A stretch of DNA of 9,524 nucleotides from assembly GCA_023423495.1 (NCBI GenBank), contig JAFAFM010000132.1:1-9524 (forward strand), read 5' to 3'. Shown here one piece after another: positions 1-6,495 of this stretch. Numbering within the stretch: position 1 is the first letter of the stretch; every line of letters starts with the position of its first letter. The stretch is from Armatimonadota bacterium (lineage in GTDB: Bacteria > Armatimonadota > Fimbriimonadia > Fimbriimonadales > Fimbriimonadaceae). The translations under genes were made by a program, and so were the position numbers. Under the pieces are notes generated by a model. The model did no database searches. It had not been told where the DNA came from and saw nothing but the letters and a program-made list of their open reading frames with translations.

Positions 1-26
1 CAGTTCGTCAGGCTTGTCGTCAGCGT

Positions 27-32
27 TAAAGT
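27..32 (+). promoter_or_regulatory. Candidate -10 box before small membrane protein
   Basis: TAAAGT fits the TANNNT pattern and ends 5 nt before the ATG at 38. No Shine-Dalgarno sequence is visible. If real, transcription would start at or next to the start codon. A match this loose is frequent by chance, so it is weak by itself and gains weight only from similar boxes before other genes here. Confidence 0.25.
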
Positions 33-37
33 TGGAT

Positions 38-304
38 ATGCGCGGCTTCCTGTTCTTTATCTCAAGTATCGGGGCGGGCATTTGTGCTTACCTGACACTG
101 GCTTACTACATTGAAGCGACCTCGCACACGGTGGCGTTGAAACCGCTGTTTTATGCGTACGGGCTAGGCTTTATCCTGCTCCTTGGAACTGCGCTCAAAC
201 TGAAGTGGAGGAGTTGGCAGTGGTGGACGCCGCTCGCCGCCATCGCCGTGATGATGTGCGTGGTGTTTGTGCTCTACCTGCGGTACTTCTTGCCCTTTCC
301 CTAG
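38..304 (+). CDS. Small hypothetical membrane protein, three predicted helices
   Basis: I do not recognise a family. From the ATG at 38 the product is 88 residues. It has three hydrophobic stretches at about residues 4-24, 35-54 and 62-82, separated by short loops with charged or aromatic residues (KLKWRSWQWW near 54-63), so it is probably an inner-membrane protein. The frame is open to the left edge. A TTG at 14 would add eight residues, and a start outside the window cannot be excluded; I prefer the ATG because it directly precedes the first helix. The gene converges on carA, and its TAG stop (302-304) overlaps carA's stop. The membrane topology is a reading of hydrophobicity and no function can be given. 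Confidence 0.55.
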   Translation: MRGFLFFISSIGAGICAYLTLAYYIEATSHTVALKPLFYAYGLGFILLLGTALKLKWRSWQWWTPLAAIAVMMCVVFVLYLRYFLPFP

Positions 305-1407
305 TTCTTGCCTGCTTCCATCTGCTCGACGAACTCAGCAAAGTAAGGCCTAGAATCCCACGGACCCGGCGCGGCCTCAGGATGGTACTGGATGGAGGAG
401 GCGCGCAGTTCTGGAATGCGGATTCCTTCCACCGTTCCGTCGTTGAGGTTGACTTGCGTCACCTCAGCGCCCGTACCTTCCAGTGATTTAGGATCCACCG
501 CATAGCCGTGATTTTGGGAAGTGATCGTCACCTTGCCAGTAATCAAATCCTTCACGGGATGGTTCGAGCCGCGGTGGCCAAACTTCAACTTGTAAGTTTC
601 ACCCCCGATCGCATGGCATAGCATCTGGTTGCCAAGGCAAATTCCAAAAATTGGCTTTTTCCCGAGGAGCTCTTTTACCGTCTCGATTACGGGTCCAAGT
701 CGGGCAGGGTCACCCGGTCCGGGACTCAGCAAAATTCCATCAGGTTTGTATGAGAGAATTTGCTCCGCAGACGTCGTCGCCGGGACGACGATCGAGCGGC
801 ACCCGACGGCCGCGAACCTTCGCAGAATATTGAACTTCAGGCCACAGTCGAGAACAACCAAGTTGTGCCTCAATTGGCTTTGCGGCTCTTCGATTTCTTC
901 CCTGCCCGTCTGGCCCCAAGCATAAGGCTCGTGGGCGGTAACGGTGTACACAAAGTCTTGGTCGTCATACCCTTGCGACCGTTGTATGGCTTCTAAACCT
1001 TGGTCTGGGTCATCACAAACTGCACCCATGGTCACGCCCGCGCTTCGAATCTTCTTCGTGATCGCACGGGTATCCAACCCTTGAATAGCAACGGTGCCCC
1101 GCTCCTCCAGAAGCTGATGAATCGATTTCGTCGCCCGCCAGTTGGAAGGGACTTCGCAAGCCTCTCGGACAATTAATCCGGTCGGCTGAATTCGGTCCGA
1201 CTCAAAGTCATCCTCATTAACGCCGTAGTTACCAATCAGGGGGTAAGTGAGCAGGACAATTTGGCCAGCGTAGGAGGGATCGGTAAGAATCTCTTGATAA
1301 CCGGTCATGCCGGTGTTGAATACGACTTCTCCGGTCGTGACGCCAGATGCGCCGAGTGGAAGACCTTCGTAGATAGTGCCGTCGCTCAGGACGAGATAGC
1401 GTTTCAA
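301..1407 (-). CDS. carA: Carbamoyl-phosphate synthase small (glutaminase) subunit
   Basis: CarA hydrolyses glutamine and passes ammonia to CarB, which makes carbamoyl phosphate for pyrimidine and arginine synthesis in the cytoplasm. The 368 residues are a normal full length. The N-terminal CPSase small-chain domain (about 1-150) starts with the family-typical LSDGTIYEG and carries the VVFNTGMTGYQEILTDPSY block at 28-46. The class I glutamine amidotransferase domain (about 180-365) has LSPGPGDP (227-234), the nucleophile elbow GICLGNQ with Cys257, and the catalytic His342 and Glu344 in QYHPEA. The start is TTG at 1407: no ATG gives the right N-terminus and family alignment favours this codon. 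No Shine-Dalgarno sequence is visible. carB is not adjacent on either side. The gene lies 55 nt downstream of the DUF6265 gene and may be read from it or from its own promoter. Confidence 0.97.
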   Translation of the reverse strand: MKRYLVLSDGTIYEGLPLGASGVTTGEVVFNTGMTGYQEILTDPSYAGQIVLLTYPLIGNYGVNEDDFESDRIQPTGLIVREACEVPSNWRATKSIHQLLEERGTVAIQGLDTRAITKKIRSAGVTMGAVCDDPDQGLEAIQRSQGYDDQDFVYTVTAHEPYAWGQTGREEIEEPQSQLRHNLVVLDCGLKFNILRRFAAVGCRSIVVPATTSAEQILSYKPDGILLSPGPGDPARLGPVIETVKELLGKKPIFGICLGNQMLCHAIGGETYKLKFGHRGSNHPVKDLITGKVTITSQNHGYAVDPKSLEGTGAEVTQVNLNDGTVEGIRIPELRASSIQYHPEAAPGPWDSRPYFAEFVEQMEAGKN

Positions 1408-1418
1408 GCTAAGGAGAA

Positions 1419-1424
1419 AGGATA
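1419..1424 (-). promoter_or_regulatory. Candidate -10 box upstream of carA
   Basis: On the minus strand TATCCT lies 11 nt before the TTG start of carA, in the 55-nt gap after the DUF6265 gene. It would give a leader of only a few bases. No matching -35 hexamer is seen at the usual 16-18 nt distance, so the call is tentative. Confidence 0.25.
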
Positions 1425-1426
1425 CC

Positions 1427-1450
1427 TGGCCCGAGCCGCGGACTGGGCCA
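1427..1450 (-). promoter_or_regulatory. GC-rich inverted repeat upstream of carA
   Basis: TGGCCC (1427-1432) and GGGCCA (1445-1450) form a perfect 6-bp inverted repeat around a 12-nt centre that itself contains CCGCGG. It lies between the DUF6265 stop and the carA start, just upstream of the candidate carA -10 box. No run of T follows it, so it does not look like an intrinsic terminator. It could be an operator or a leader hairpin controlling carA. Six-bp arms in GC-rich DNA can also arise by chance. Confidence 0.25.
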
Positions 1451-1462
1451 AATATCAGTTAT

Positions 1463-1936
1463 TCAGTTAATGCTTCCAATCCGTTTGAACTTGAAATCCT
1501 CTCGAGTCTTTTTCCCATTCTGCACGCCTTCGATGTAGCACGACATGCCGTTTCCCTCTTTGATGTAGGCGATCCTTGTAGGAAAGTCGTTGGAGGGGTT
1601 TTCGAAGAGCGCGGTTTTTCCATCGAAGGAAATCAGTTTGAAAGGCACGGGCTTTTTGTCACCCTTGCTGGGCGCGCCAAGCAGCATGTGCATTACAAGA
1701 CCATCTTTTCCGTTTTCAATGGACATGAATTCCATGAAACCGGTCTTGCCGCCGGCGATGTGTCGACCACAGCCCTGCATAGAATCCGAAGTCGGAGGTG
1801 TCCAATATTCCTCGAACACGCCTCCCCAAATCTCGCATTTCCAGGCTCCAGCCATAAATGCCAGATCTTCAAGTTTCGGCGTCTCGGTGGAGATAAAAGT
1901 CGTCGCTAAGGCTGCCGCAAAGACGGAGGTGAGCAT
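1463..1936 (-). CDS. Secreted DUF6265-family protein
   Basis: The 157-residue product begins with a short hydrophobic stretch (residues 1-16) that looks like a signal peptide, although it lacks the usual N-terminal basic residues. The remainder reads like DUF6265: LAFMAGAW (25-32), EEYWTPP with SDSMQG (42-55), then GGKTGFMEFMSIE (62-74) and the hallmark FENPSNDFPTRIAY (111-124). Members are small, probably beta-rich proteins of unknown function, often annotated as hypothetical secreted proteins. Length matches the family. The ATG at 1936 is 36 nt downstream of the solenoid/HEAT gene and 55 nt upstream of carA on the same strand. A TAACTT hexamer lies 6 nt before the start and no Shine-Dalgarno sequence is present. 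The family assignment is from motif memory. Confidence 0.85.
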   Translation of the reverse strand: MLTSVFAAALATTFISTETPKLEDLAFMAGAWKCEIWGGVFEEYWTPPTSDSMQGCGRHIAGGKTGFMEFMSIENGKDGLVMHMLLGAPSKGDKKPVPFKLISFDGKTALFENPSNDFPTRIAYIKEGNGMSCYIEGVQNGKKTREDFKFKRIGSIN

Positions 1937-1942
1937 AAAATC

Positions 1943-1948
1943 AAGTTA
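1943..1948 (-). promoter_or_regulatory. Candidate -10 box before DUF6265 gene
   Basis: TAACTT on the minus strand ends 6 nt before the ATG at 1936, in the 36-nt gap after the solenoid/HEAT gene. The spacing would place the transcription start at the start codon. No Shine-Dalgarno sequence is visible in the gap. Confidence 0.3.
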
Positions 1949-1972
1949 CAGGAATCGTTTACGCGTTGGTTC

Positions 1973-4591
1973 CTACCGGCCGAGATAAACCTTTAGAGCC
2001 ACTGCCTTTACGAGTGGATCCGGGCTCTGTCGAAGTTGGACAACCTGCGGCCACACGTCCCTTGGAAACCTGCCGTCTAGGGCGATCAACGATTCAATAA
2101 CGATCCCCTTTCGCGCCGAATTGAGTTGCTGAGCGATCAAGCTGATGGCCTCAGCGTCACCGATTTGACTCAGCGCCTGAATCGCGGCCCTGGCAGTCCG
2201 CTCCTCATCCGATGCAACAAGCTTTTTGGCGATTGCCTTTCCTTGCACCGCCTGCTTAGCCAAGCCCCAGATCCCGGCAAGCCGCATGTTTGCGTTTGCA
2301 CTCGCCAACCAGCTTTCGAACTTGGACAAAGTTGAGGTTTGTCCAATTTGCGCAAGCGCCATTGCCGCTCTCTCCAAATTCGGGTTGCCTGGTTCCTCGA
2401 TCATCTTCGATAGCGCAGGCACGGCTTCTACAACCTCTAGAGCCCCAGCAGCCCGAATCGCTGACGGGGCCAATTGAGGATTTCTCAGCGCCTCCACAAT
2501 TCGGGGTCCCGCCCGCCGAAATCCAGACATCCCACAAACTTGAATAGCCGCCTCGGCGACCGCGGGCTGGGAGAAGTCGATCGCTGCAACGCAGAGGTCT
2601 TCCGCGCCCTGGCCGATCTGCAAAGCAAGCCACGACGTGAGCGATACGGTGGACTCGCTTAGTCGGTTTGCCAGAAGCCACCGCAGGGCGGGTTCGCCGA
2701 TCGCTACCAATTCGTCCGTCGCGGCTCGATCATCCCGTGCCGCTCTTTCAACAAGGGCGGAAAGCTGTGCGTCGGCCGGTTTGGGCTTAGAGCCAGCGAC
2801 TGGTGGATCGGCGGCCGCAGGTCGTCGATTGGCAGTGTTGCTGTCCACGGCACTACCCCACAGACCATCCGCACCGGCAAATCCATTATCCATCCCATCG
2901 CGATATCGGTCGGTCCCCGTGAGATCGGCGAAGACAGCTATCGAGCCTGCTCCCCGGGTCAGTGTCGTGGCGCCAGGTGCCCCCTGGTACACATCATCCC
3001 CACCGCTATCAAAAAACAACGAAGTGCTTTCTGCGCCCGCCGAAGCGGGCCGGGATTCTCGGCCGCTGTAGACGTCGTCCCCGGCCCGGTCCACGAATAC
3101 CGCGAGACCGCCGGAACTCGAAAAAGCATGGGAATTCGCGACCCGCACCGCATACAGGTCGTTGCCTGAAGAATCCACGACGTACCCCGCGCCGAGTTGG
3201 GTTCCCCTCGCCTGGCTGTCATGACTGGCCACGTACACATCAGATCCGTCGGCATCGATCAATGCTCCCGCACCCTTGTTAGCGCCAAAGCCTTGGCAGT
3301 TCAAATCCCCCCGATAGATGTCCTTGCCGGAAGCGTCAACCAAGACGCCAAGGGCGGAATCACCCTCGCCAAACCCCTGGCACCGAGCATAAGTTGCATT
3401 CTCCACGTAGCTCGACGGCACGAGATCGCCACCGCGATACTGGTCATCGCCCTGTTTATCGATAAGCATTCCAAGTCCGTGGGACTGGGCCCCTCCCTGG
3501 CCAAGCAGACCCAGCCGGTAGCTGTCGTCACCCCGCCCATCGAGGAGTAGCCCCTGACCCTGCATGGCGAATCCCTGGGCCGTGGACGCCGACCGGTACT
3601 CATCGATTCCGGACTCGTCCACGAGGGCGCCTACTCCTACTAGCGCGGAACCAAAGCAAATGGATCTCCCAAGATAACGGTCATCCCCCTGCAAATCATG
3701 GGCAATTCCAACGCCTAAGACTGCTGCGCCAATGGATAGGTCCGGCACATCATAGGTGTCGTCACCACTCAGATCGATCAGCAGACTGCAGTAACCGACG
3801 CCCGCACCGTATCGGCCCGCATACCGGTCGTTTCCTCCCAAGTCTAGAGTGAGCACAGCATCGGTGGATTGGTGCTGATCAGGCCCAGTGCCGCCAATCT
3901 CGACCACGACGCCGTTCACGGTCACCCGGATGATTCCCGAGTAAGCCTGCGCCTTCGCCGCTTCTTTGAGTTGCCCAATCTCATCTTGGACACCCTGGGC
4001 AAGCAGGTAACCAGCTCGGCGGATCGCCGAAACGTCTACTCGTGCAAGCAACCCCTCATATTCCGCTCGGGTTGGCAATGGCTGCCGGACGAAATCGAAC
4101 GTGATCCTGTCGCTTCCAACTGCGTATCGGGGGAGCGCCTCGATCAGGGTTCTACGCTCGGCAGGCGAAAGCTTGGCAAGACCTTCCCGCACCAGCTCAT
4201 TCGAACGGAGAATGTCCCTCACCAATCTCTCGATGGAAGCCTTCAATGCGCTGGGTACGTCATCGGGCACTTCGACGGTTGGGCTCGGACCTGAGGCAAC
4301 GGGACCCCGGTCTCCGTCCACCTCGGTCCGCAAAAACCGGACAAGCTGGGCAAGATCTGACTGAACTAGGCGGCCAGGGAGCGTGGCTAGTCGGTCAACA
4401 CCTGCTAGAGGTTCATTAAGCAAGGTGGCGTGCAGACCTGATCCAGCCGGAACGCGGCCGCGGGTCAAGTCCGAAAGCTGCAAGTTCGTGATGAAAAGTG
4501 CATCCGCGATGGACTGGCGTTCCTGCGGATTCAATTGAGCTTGTCCCAAAGCCGCCAAGCTCAGGAAGATGCCTGCCGCCCACCCACGCAT
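1973..4591 (-). CDS. Secreted DxxGxDxY solenoid and HEAT-repeat protein
   Basis: This 872-residue protein has four visible parts. Residues 1-19 (MRGWAAGIF to GQAQ) are a signal peptide, so the protein is probably exported. Residues 20-245 are mostly helical-looking and unrecognised. Residues 250-563 hold twelve copies of D-x-x-G-x-D-x-Y spaced mostly 26-28 residues apart, with glycine-rich turns and recurrent QGF or GxG between them; this suggests a beta-solenoid with one turn per repeat and possible metal binding through the aspartates. A Pro/Ala linker (about 590-607) leads to a HEAT-like array of alpha-helical repeats at about 608-872. The ATG at 4591 lies 20 nt after the stop of the ApgM-like gene and 6 nt after a TACCCT hexamer. 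The DUF6265 gene follows. The architecture suggests an envelope or extracellular scaffold. I know of no named function, and the fold is an inference from repeat spacing. Confidence 0.85.
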   Translation of the reverse strand: MRGWAAGIFLSLAALGQAQLNPQERQSIADALFITNLQLSDLTRGRVPAGSGLHATLLNEPLAGVDRLATLPGRLVQSDLAQLVRFLRTEVDGDRGPVASGPSPTVEVPDDVPSALKASIERLVRDILRSNELVREGLAKLSPAERRTLIEALPRYAVGSDRITFDFVRQPLPTRAEYEGLLARVDVSAIRRAGYLLAQGVQDEIGQLKEAAKAQAYSGIIRVTVNGVVVEIGGTGPDQHQSTDAVLTLDLGGNDRYAGRYGAGVGYCSLLIDLSGDDTYDVPDLSIGAAVLGVGIAHDLQGDDRYLGRSICFGSALVGVGALVDESGIDEYRSASTAQGFAMQGQGLLLDGRGDDSYRLGLLGQGGAQSHGLGMLIDKQGDDQYRGGDLVPSSYVENATYARCQGFGEGDSALGVLVDASGKDIYRGDLNCQGFGANKGAGALIDADGSDVYVASHDSQARGTQLGAGYVVDSSGNDLYAVRVANSHAFSSSGGLAVFVDRAGDDVYSGRESRPASAGAESTSLFFDSGGDDVYQGAPGATTLTRGAGSIAVFADLTGTDRYRDGMDNGFAGADGLWGSAVDSNTANRRPAAADPPVAGSKPKPADAQLSALVERAARDDRAATDELVAIGEPALRWLLANRLSESTVSLTSWLALQIGQGAEDLCVAAIDFSQPAVAEAAIQVCGMSGFRRAGPRIVEALRNPQLAPSAIRAAGALEVVEAVPALSKMIEEPGNPNLERAAMALAQIGQTSTLSKFESWLASANANMRLAGIWGLAKQAVQGKAIAKKLVASDEERTARAAIQALSQIGDAEAISLIAQQLNSARKGIVIESLIALDGRFPRDVWPQVVQLRQSPDPLVKAVALKVYLGR
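2903..3844 (-). repeat. Twelve protein-level DxxGxDxY repeats
   Basis: The motif starts at residues 250, 273, 299, 325, 351, 378, 419, 446, 473, 501, 528 and 556 of the host protein. Intervals are 23, 26, 26, 26, 27, 41, 27, 27, 28, 27 and 28. The 41-residue interval between copies 6 and 7 is one period plus about 14 residues (around 386-418). A fuller consensus is QGF..., G-x-G, hydrophobic pair, then DxxGxDxY. The repeats are conserved as protein and diverged as DNA, so they are old duplications. They resemble, but are not, the nonapeptide GGxGxDx of RTX proteins. Confidence 0.85.
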
Positions 4592-4597
4592 GAATGG

Positions 4598-4603
4598 AGG
4601 GTA
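4598..4603 (-). promoter_or_regulatory. Candidate -10 box before solenoid/HEAT gene
   Basis: TACCCT on the minus strand ends 6 nt before the ATG at 4591, inside the 20-nt gap after the ApgM-like gene. The gap has no Shine-Dalgarno sequence; its minus strand even reads CCCTCC. It may allow internal transcription of the last genes of the cluster. Confidence 0.25.
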
Positions 4604-4611
4604 CCGCAGGC

Positions 4612-5712
4612 TCAGCGAGGCGCAATGGATTCCAGCACCAACTCGTGCAAGTTCATGCTTGTCAAAGGCTCATCCATAGACCGCTCATCAAACGGCAAAT
4701 GGTTTTGGCTTTCCATCCCAACTTCCCAAATGACTGCTAAACCATTTCTCTCTGCCGAGGGCGCAATGATGCTTAGGCGCAAAGGCTCTTCGATGTCCAA
4801 AAGAGGCGCAATGAACTCCTCATCGATCCGTTTTGTAAGCCATCCGGCTTCCTCCAACATTTCCAGTTGCCTAAACCGACTAAATGCCGGACTCCAAATG
4901 ATCGAAAGCCGGGTGTTTAGCGCTTCATCTCGCAAATGATTCCAGGGAGTGTTTAAGTCAGTGCCGAATATCCGACGGTCGCCGTGCTTGTAACCCACCA
5001 AGCGCGTGAGACCTGCAAGTCGCAAAGAGGGGCTGAACACCCGGACGGGCTCTCCTCTTTGGAGAGCCAAGTTGGGTAGAGGAATCCGGACGCCATGTCC
5101 CCATGGCCATAAGATGTTGATGGGCAACAGGCCCTCGTCCACGCGCTGGACATTGAATTCAAGCTCCGATAGGATATTCACCGAGTCATCTACGAACCGG
5201 CGCAATGCGACTTCGTTGTCGCCCTCCGGAAGCGATTCTGAAACCGGCTTGCCGGAGGCAAGATTGGGTGGAGTCGTTCCGAGGTCGCCAACTCCCTCCC
5301 ACACCAAGCCGTGATCGAAGCCTTCGCCAGGAACCACGGTGAGGGTCTTCGTATTGAGCTTGGAGGCAAGGCTCATGACCAGGTCGACCTGTTCCGCGGG
5401 TAGGTCTGTCTCGTGTTGCCTAAGCATCCCGTCGACCACCGACATCGGACTTAAATGAAAATGGGTGGACCTTGCGGGCGGATCGGCACCCAAAGCGGAA
5501 ACGGTCAATGGTCCTTGTGCCATTTCAACCAAACCTGGCTTCATCCCAAGAACCATTGCTTCCGGCGTGTCCGATCGAGGAATTCGGATTATCTTCTTAA
5601 GAACGCCTTGCTCCGCAGCGCGGAGAAGCCCGGGCAACTTCTGACGCAGCACAGAGTCTCCGTCTGGATCGCTAAGCCAATCGGGCAGGATGAGGACGAT
5701 TCTCTTATGCAA
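4612..5712 (-). CDS. Degenerate ApgM-type phosphoglycerate mutase homologue
   Basis: The 366 residues follow the archaeal-type cofactor-independent phosphoglycerate mutase (alkaline phosphatase superfamily) along their length. Visible matches are ILPDW (8-12) for the N-terminal VDG, RSDTPEAMVLGMKP (46-59) for GSDTAxLxLxGYDP with the serine position kept as Ser47, AQG (65-67) for TGRG, FDHGLVWEG (132-140) for the YRHLLV block, ILSEL (180-184) for ILNEF, and LPINILWPWG (196-205) for PxNxxLxWGxG. The C-terminal metal ligands are gone: DEAGH is replaced by sequence near SPAFSRF (274-280) and GDHxTP by PSAERNG (318-324). DPH is also lost (TPPN, 147-150). It is therefore unlikely to be an active mutase and may be a binding or regulatory protein. 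It has no signal peptide, so it is probably cytoplasmic. The TTG start at 5712 lies 2 nt after the preceding stop, implying translational coupling. The alignment is from memory of the family. Confidence 0.75.
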   Translation of the reverse strand: MHKRIVLILPDWLSDPDGDSVLRQKLPGLLRAAEQGVLKKIIRIPRSDTPEAMVLGMKPGLVEMAQGPLTVSALGADPPARSTHFHLSPMSVVDGMLRQHETDLPAEQVDLVMSLASKLNTKTLTVVPGEGFDHGLVWEGVGDLGTTPPNLASGKPVSESLPEGDNEVALRRFVDDSVNILSELEFNVQRVDEGLLPINILWPWGHGVRIPLPNLALQRGEPVRVFSPSLRLAGLTRLVGYKHGDRRIFGTDLNTPWNHLRDEALNTRLSIIWSPAFSRFRQLEMLEEAGWLTKRIDEEFIAPLLDIEEPLRLSIIAPSAERNGLAVIWEVGMESQNHLPFDERSMDEPLTSMNLHELVLESIAPR

Positions 5713-5714
5713 TG

Positions 5715-6434
5715 TTAGAGTTTTCCGCCGCGCAAAAGTTTATCGGAGATCTGGCTTAGATCTAGTTCGACAGACACCTTGAGCTCTTTGATCGCCCGCA
5801 TCATCCCGTCCACATTCGCTCTCGAAAAGCCTTCGAACTTCGCCACCGGGTCACCCAACTTTGCCAACACAACAAAGTCCAAAGCCTGCTTCGGTCCGAA
5901 CTTATCAACCGCCTTGCGATCTGAATCTGAGTAAACCCGGATTTGATCGCCCAGTTCCCGCGTGATCTTGATTGCATCTGAGTCAGTAGTGATTCCGATC
6001 ACGGCGACCTTCGGGCCGTAAGCCTTGGCAATAAGGGCAAGCTGTTTGGCGGTCGCTTTCGCAGATTCGTCGGCAGACGAGAAGAAGGCGACGACCACGG
6101 GGCCGCGAAGCGCGGCCACCTGAATTTGCTGCACGGCCGGACCCGAAATGTTTCCGTTGTACGAGCGGGCGGGAATAGAGTTGACGCCCGTTCCATCAGC
6201 GGCAAGGCCTGCGATCTTAGCTTCCCGGGTCTCTTCAAACAACTCGAAGCTCAGACCATTGGCTCCGTAATACTGACCTCGGAATCCACGCTCACCGCCG
6301 CCGGCAGCTCGGACGTGGCAATATCCGCACGGCTGGTTCTCCTTGCGTGCATATACGGGTCTTGCCTCGGCTACCAGCGTGCCCATACCGATCGCCAAAA
6401 AACCCACGTAGGCTGTGGCCACCAATCTATTCAT
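5715..6434 (-). CDS. Exported CxxCH motif and thioredoxin-like domain protein
   Basis: The 239-residue product starts with a signal peptide (about 1-24, MNRLVATAYVGFLAIGMG then VAEARP). Next comes a compact segment at 25-63 with C36-G-Y-C39-H40, a CxxCH covalent haem-binding motif, followed by a Gly/Arg-rich stretch and YYGANGLSF. Residues about 105-220 read as a thioredoxin/peroxiredoxin-like domain: VVVAFF (113-118), a helix, VAVIGITTD (143-151), IRVYSDSD (165-172), DFVVLAKLGD (186-195). At the place of the usual WCxxC it has SSADES (119-124), and the only cysteines are Cys36 and Cys39, so dithiol chemistry is not possible. The protein probably sits in the periplasm or at the membrane. It heads the minus-strand cluster and diverges from an arsR-type gene. 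A role in electron transfer or redox sensing is inference. The CxxCH could also bind metal without haem. Confidence 0.8.
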   Translation of the reverse strand: MNRLVATAYVGFLAIGMGTLVAEARPVYARKENQPCGYCHVRAAGGGERGFRGQYYGANGLSFELFEETREAKIAGLAADGTGVNSIPARSYNGNISGPAVQQIQVAALRGPVVVAFFSSADESAKATAKQLALIAKAYGPKVAVIGITTDSDAIKITRELGDQIRVYSDSDRKAVDKFGPKQALDFVVLAKLGDPVAKFEGFSRANVDGMMRAIKELKVSVELDLSQISDKLLRGGKL

Positions 6435-6441
6435 TGTTGGG

Positions 6442-6447
6442 GTTATA
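6442..6447 (-). promoter_or_regulatory. -10 box of the minus-strand cluster
   Basis: TATAAC on the minus strand, five of six matches to TATAAT, ends 7 nt before the ATG at 6434. No Shine-Dalgarno sequence lies between, so the message could be leaderless. No good -35 hexamer is seen at the standard distance. Confidence 0.45.
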
Positions 6448-6464
6448 CGTGATTTCTCGGCGTC

Positions 6465-6495
6465 AGTTCGCCAATTGTTCTACAATGATCGAACT
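6465..6495. promoter_or_regulatory. Inverted repeat, candidate ArsR-family operator
   Basis: AGTTCG (6465-6470) and CGAACT (6490-6495) are perfect 6-bp inverted arms 19 nt apart. A second pair, GTTC (6477-6480) and GAAC (6491-6494), frames the TACAAT hexamer. The site lies in the 61-nt gap between the divergent starts at 6434 and 6496 and covers the regulator's likely promoter. ArsR-family dimers usually bind such imperfect dyads over their own promoter, so autoregulation and control of both directions are plausible. The arm length is short and no binding is shown. Confidence 0.4.
6481..6486 (+). promoter_or_regulatory. -10 box of the arsR-family gene
   Basis: TACAAT (five of six matches to TATAAT) ends 9 nt before the ATG at 6496. 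A start about 7 nt downstream would fall within 3 nt of the start codon, giving an almost leaderless message. There is no Shine-Dalgarno sequence in this interval. Confidence 0.4.

Noticed and set aside
1590..1988. Plus-strand ORF of 132 residues
   Set aside because: It is antisense to the DUF6265 gene, whose family motifs fix the coding frame.
2256..2681. 141-residue minus-strand ORF in another frame of the solenoid/HEAT gene
   Set aside because: It overlaps the HEAT-repeat frame, which shows clear repeat structure; the alternative has a Cys/Arg/Gly-rich composition typical of an out-of-frame reading.
2903..3844. RTX-type calcium-binding nonapeptide array or a CRISPR-like DNA repeat
   Set aside because: The motif occurs once per about 27 residues and is not tandem GGxGxDxUx. 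At DNA level the units are too diverged and there are no repeat-spacer units.
4612..5712. Active phosphoglycerate mutase (apgM)
   Set aside because: Homology is visible, but the DPH, DEAGH and GDHxTP metal-binding motifs are missing, so I did not assign the gene symbol or activity.
6415..6495. N-terminal extension of the ArsR ORF by 27 residues
   Set aside because: It would run through the start of the divergent gene and both candidate promoters, and the extra residues do not resemble the family. The ATG at 6496 gives a normal ArsR N-terminus.
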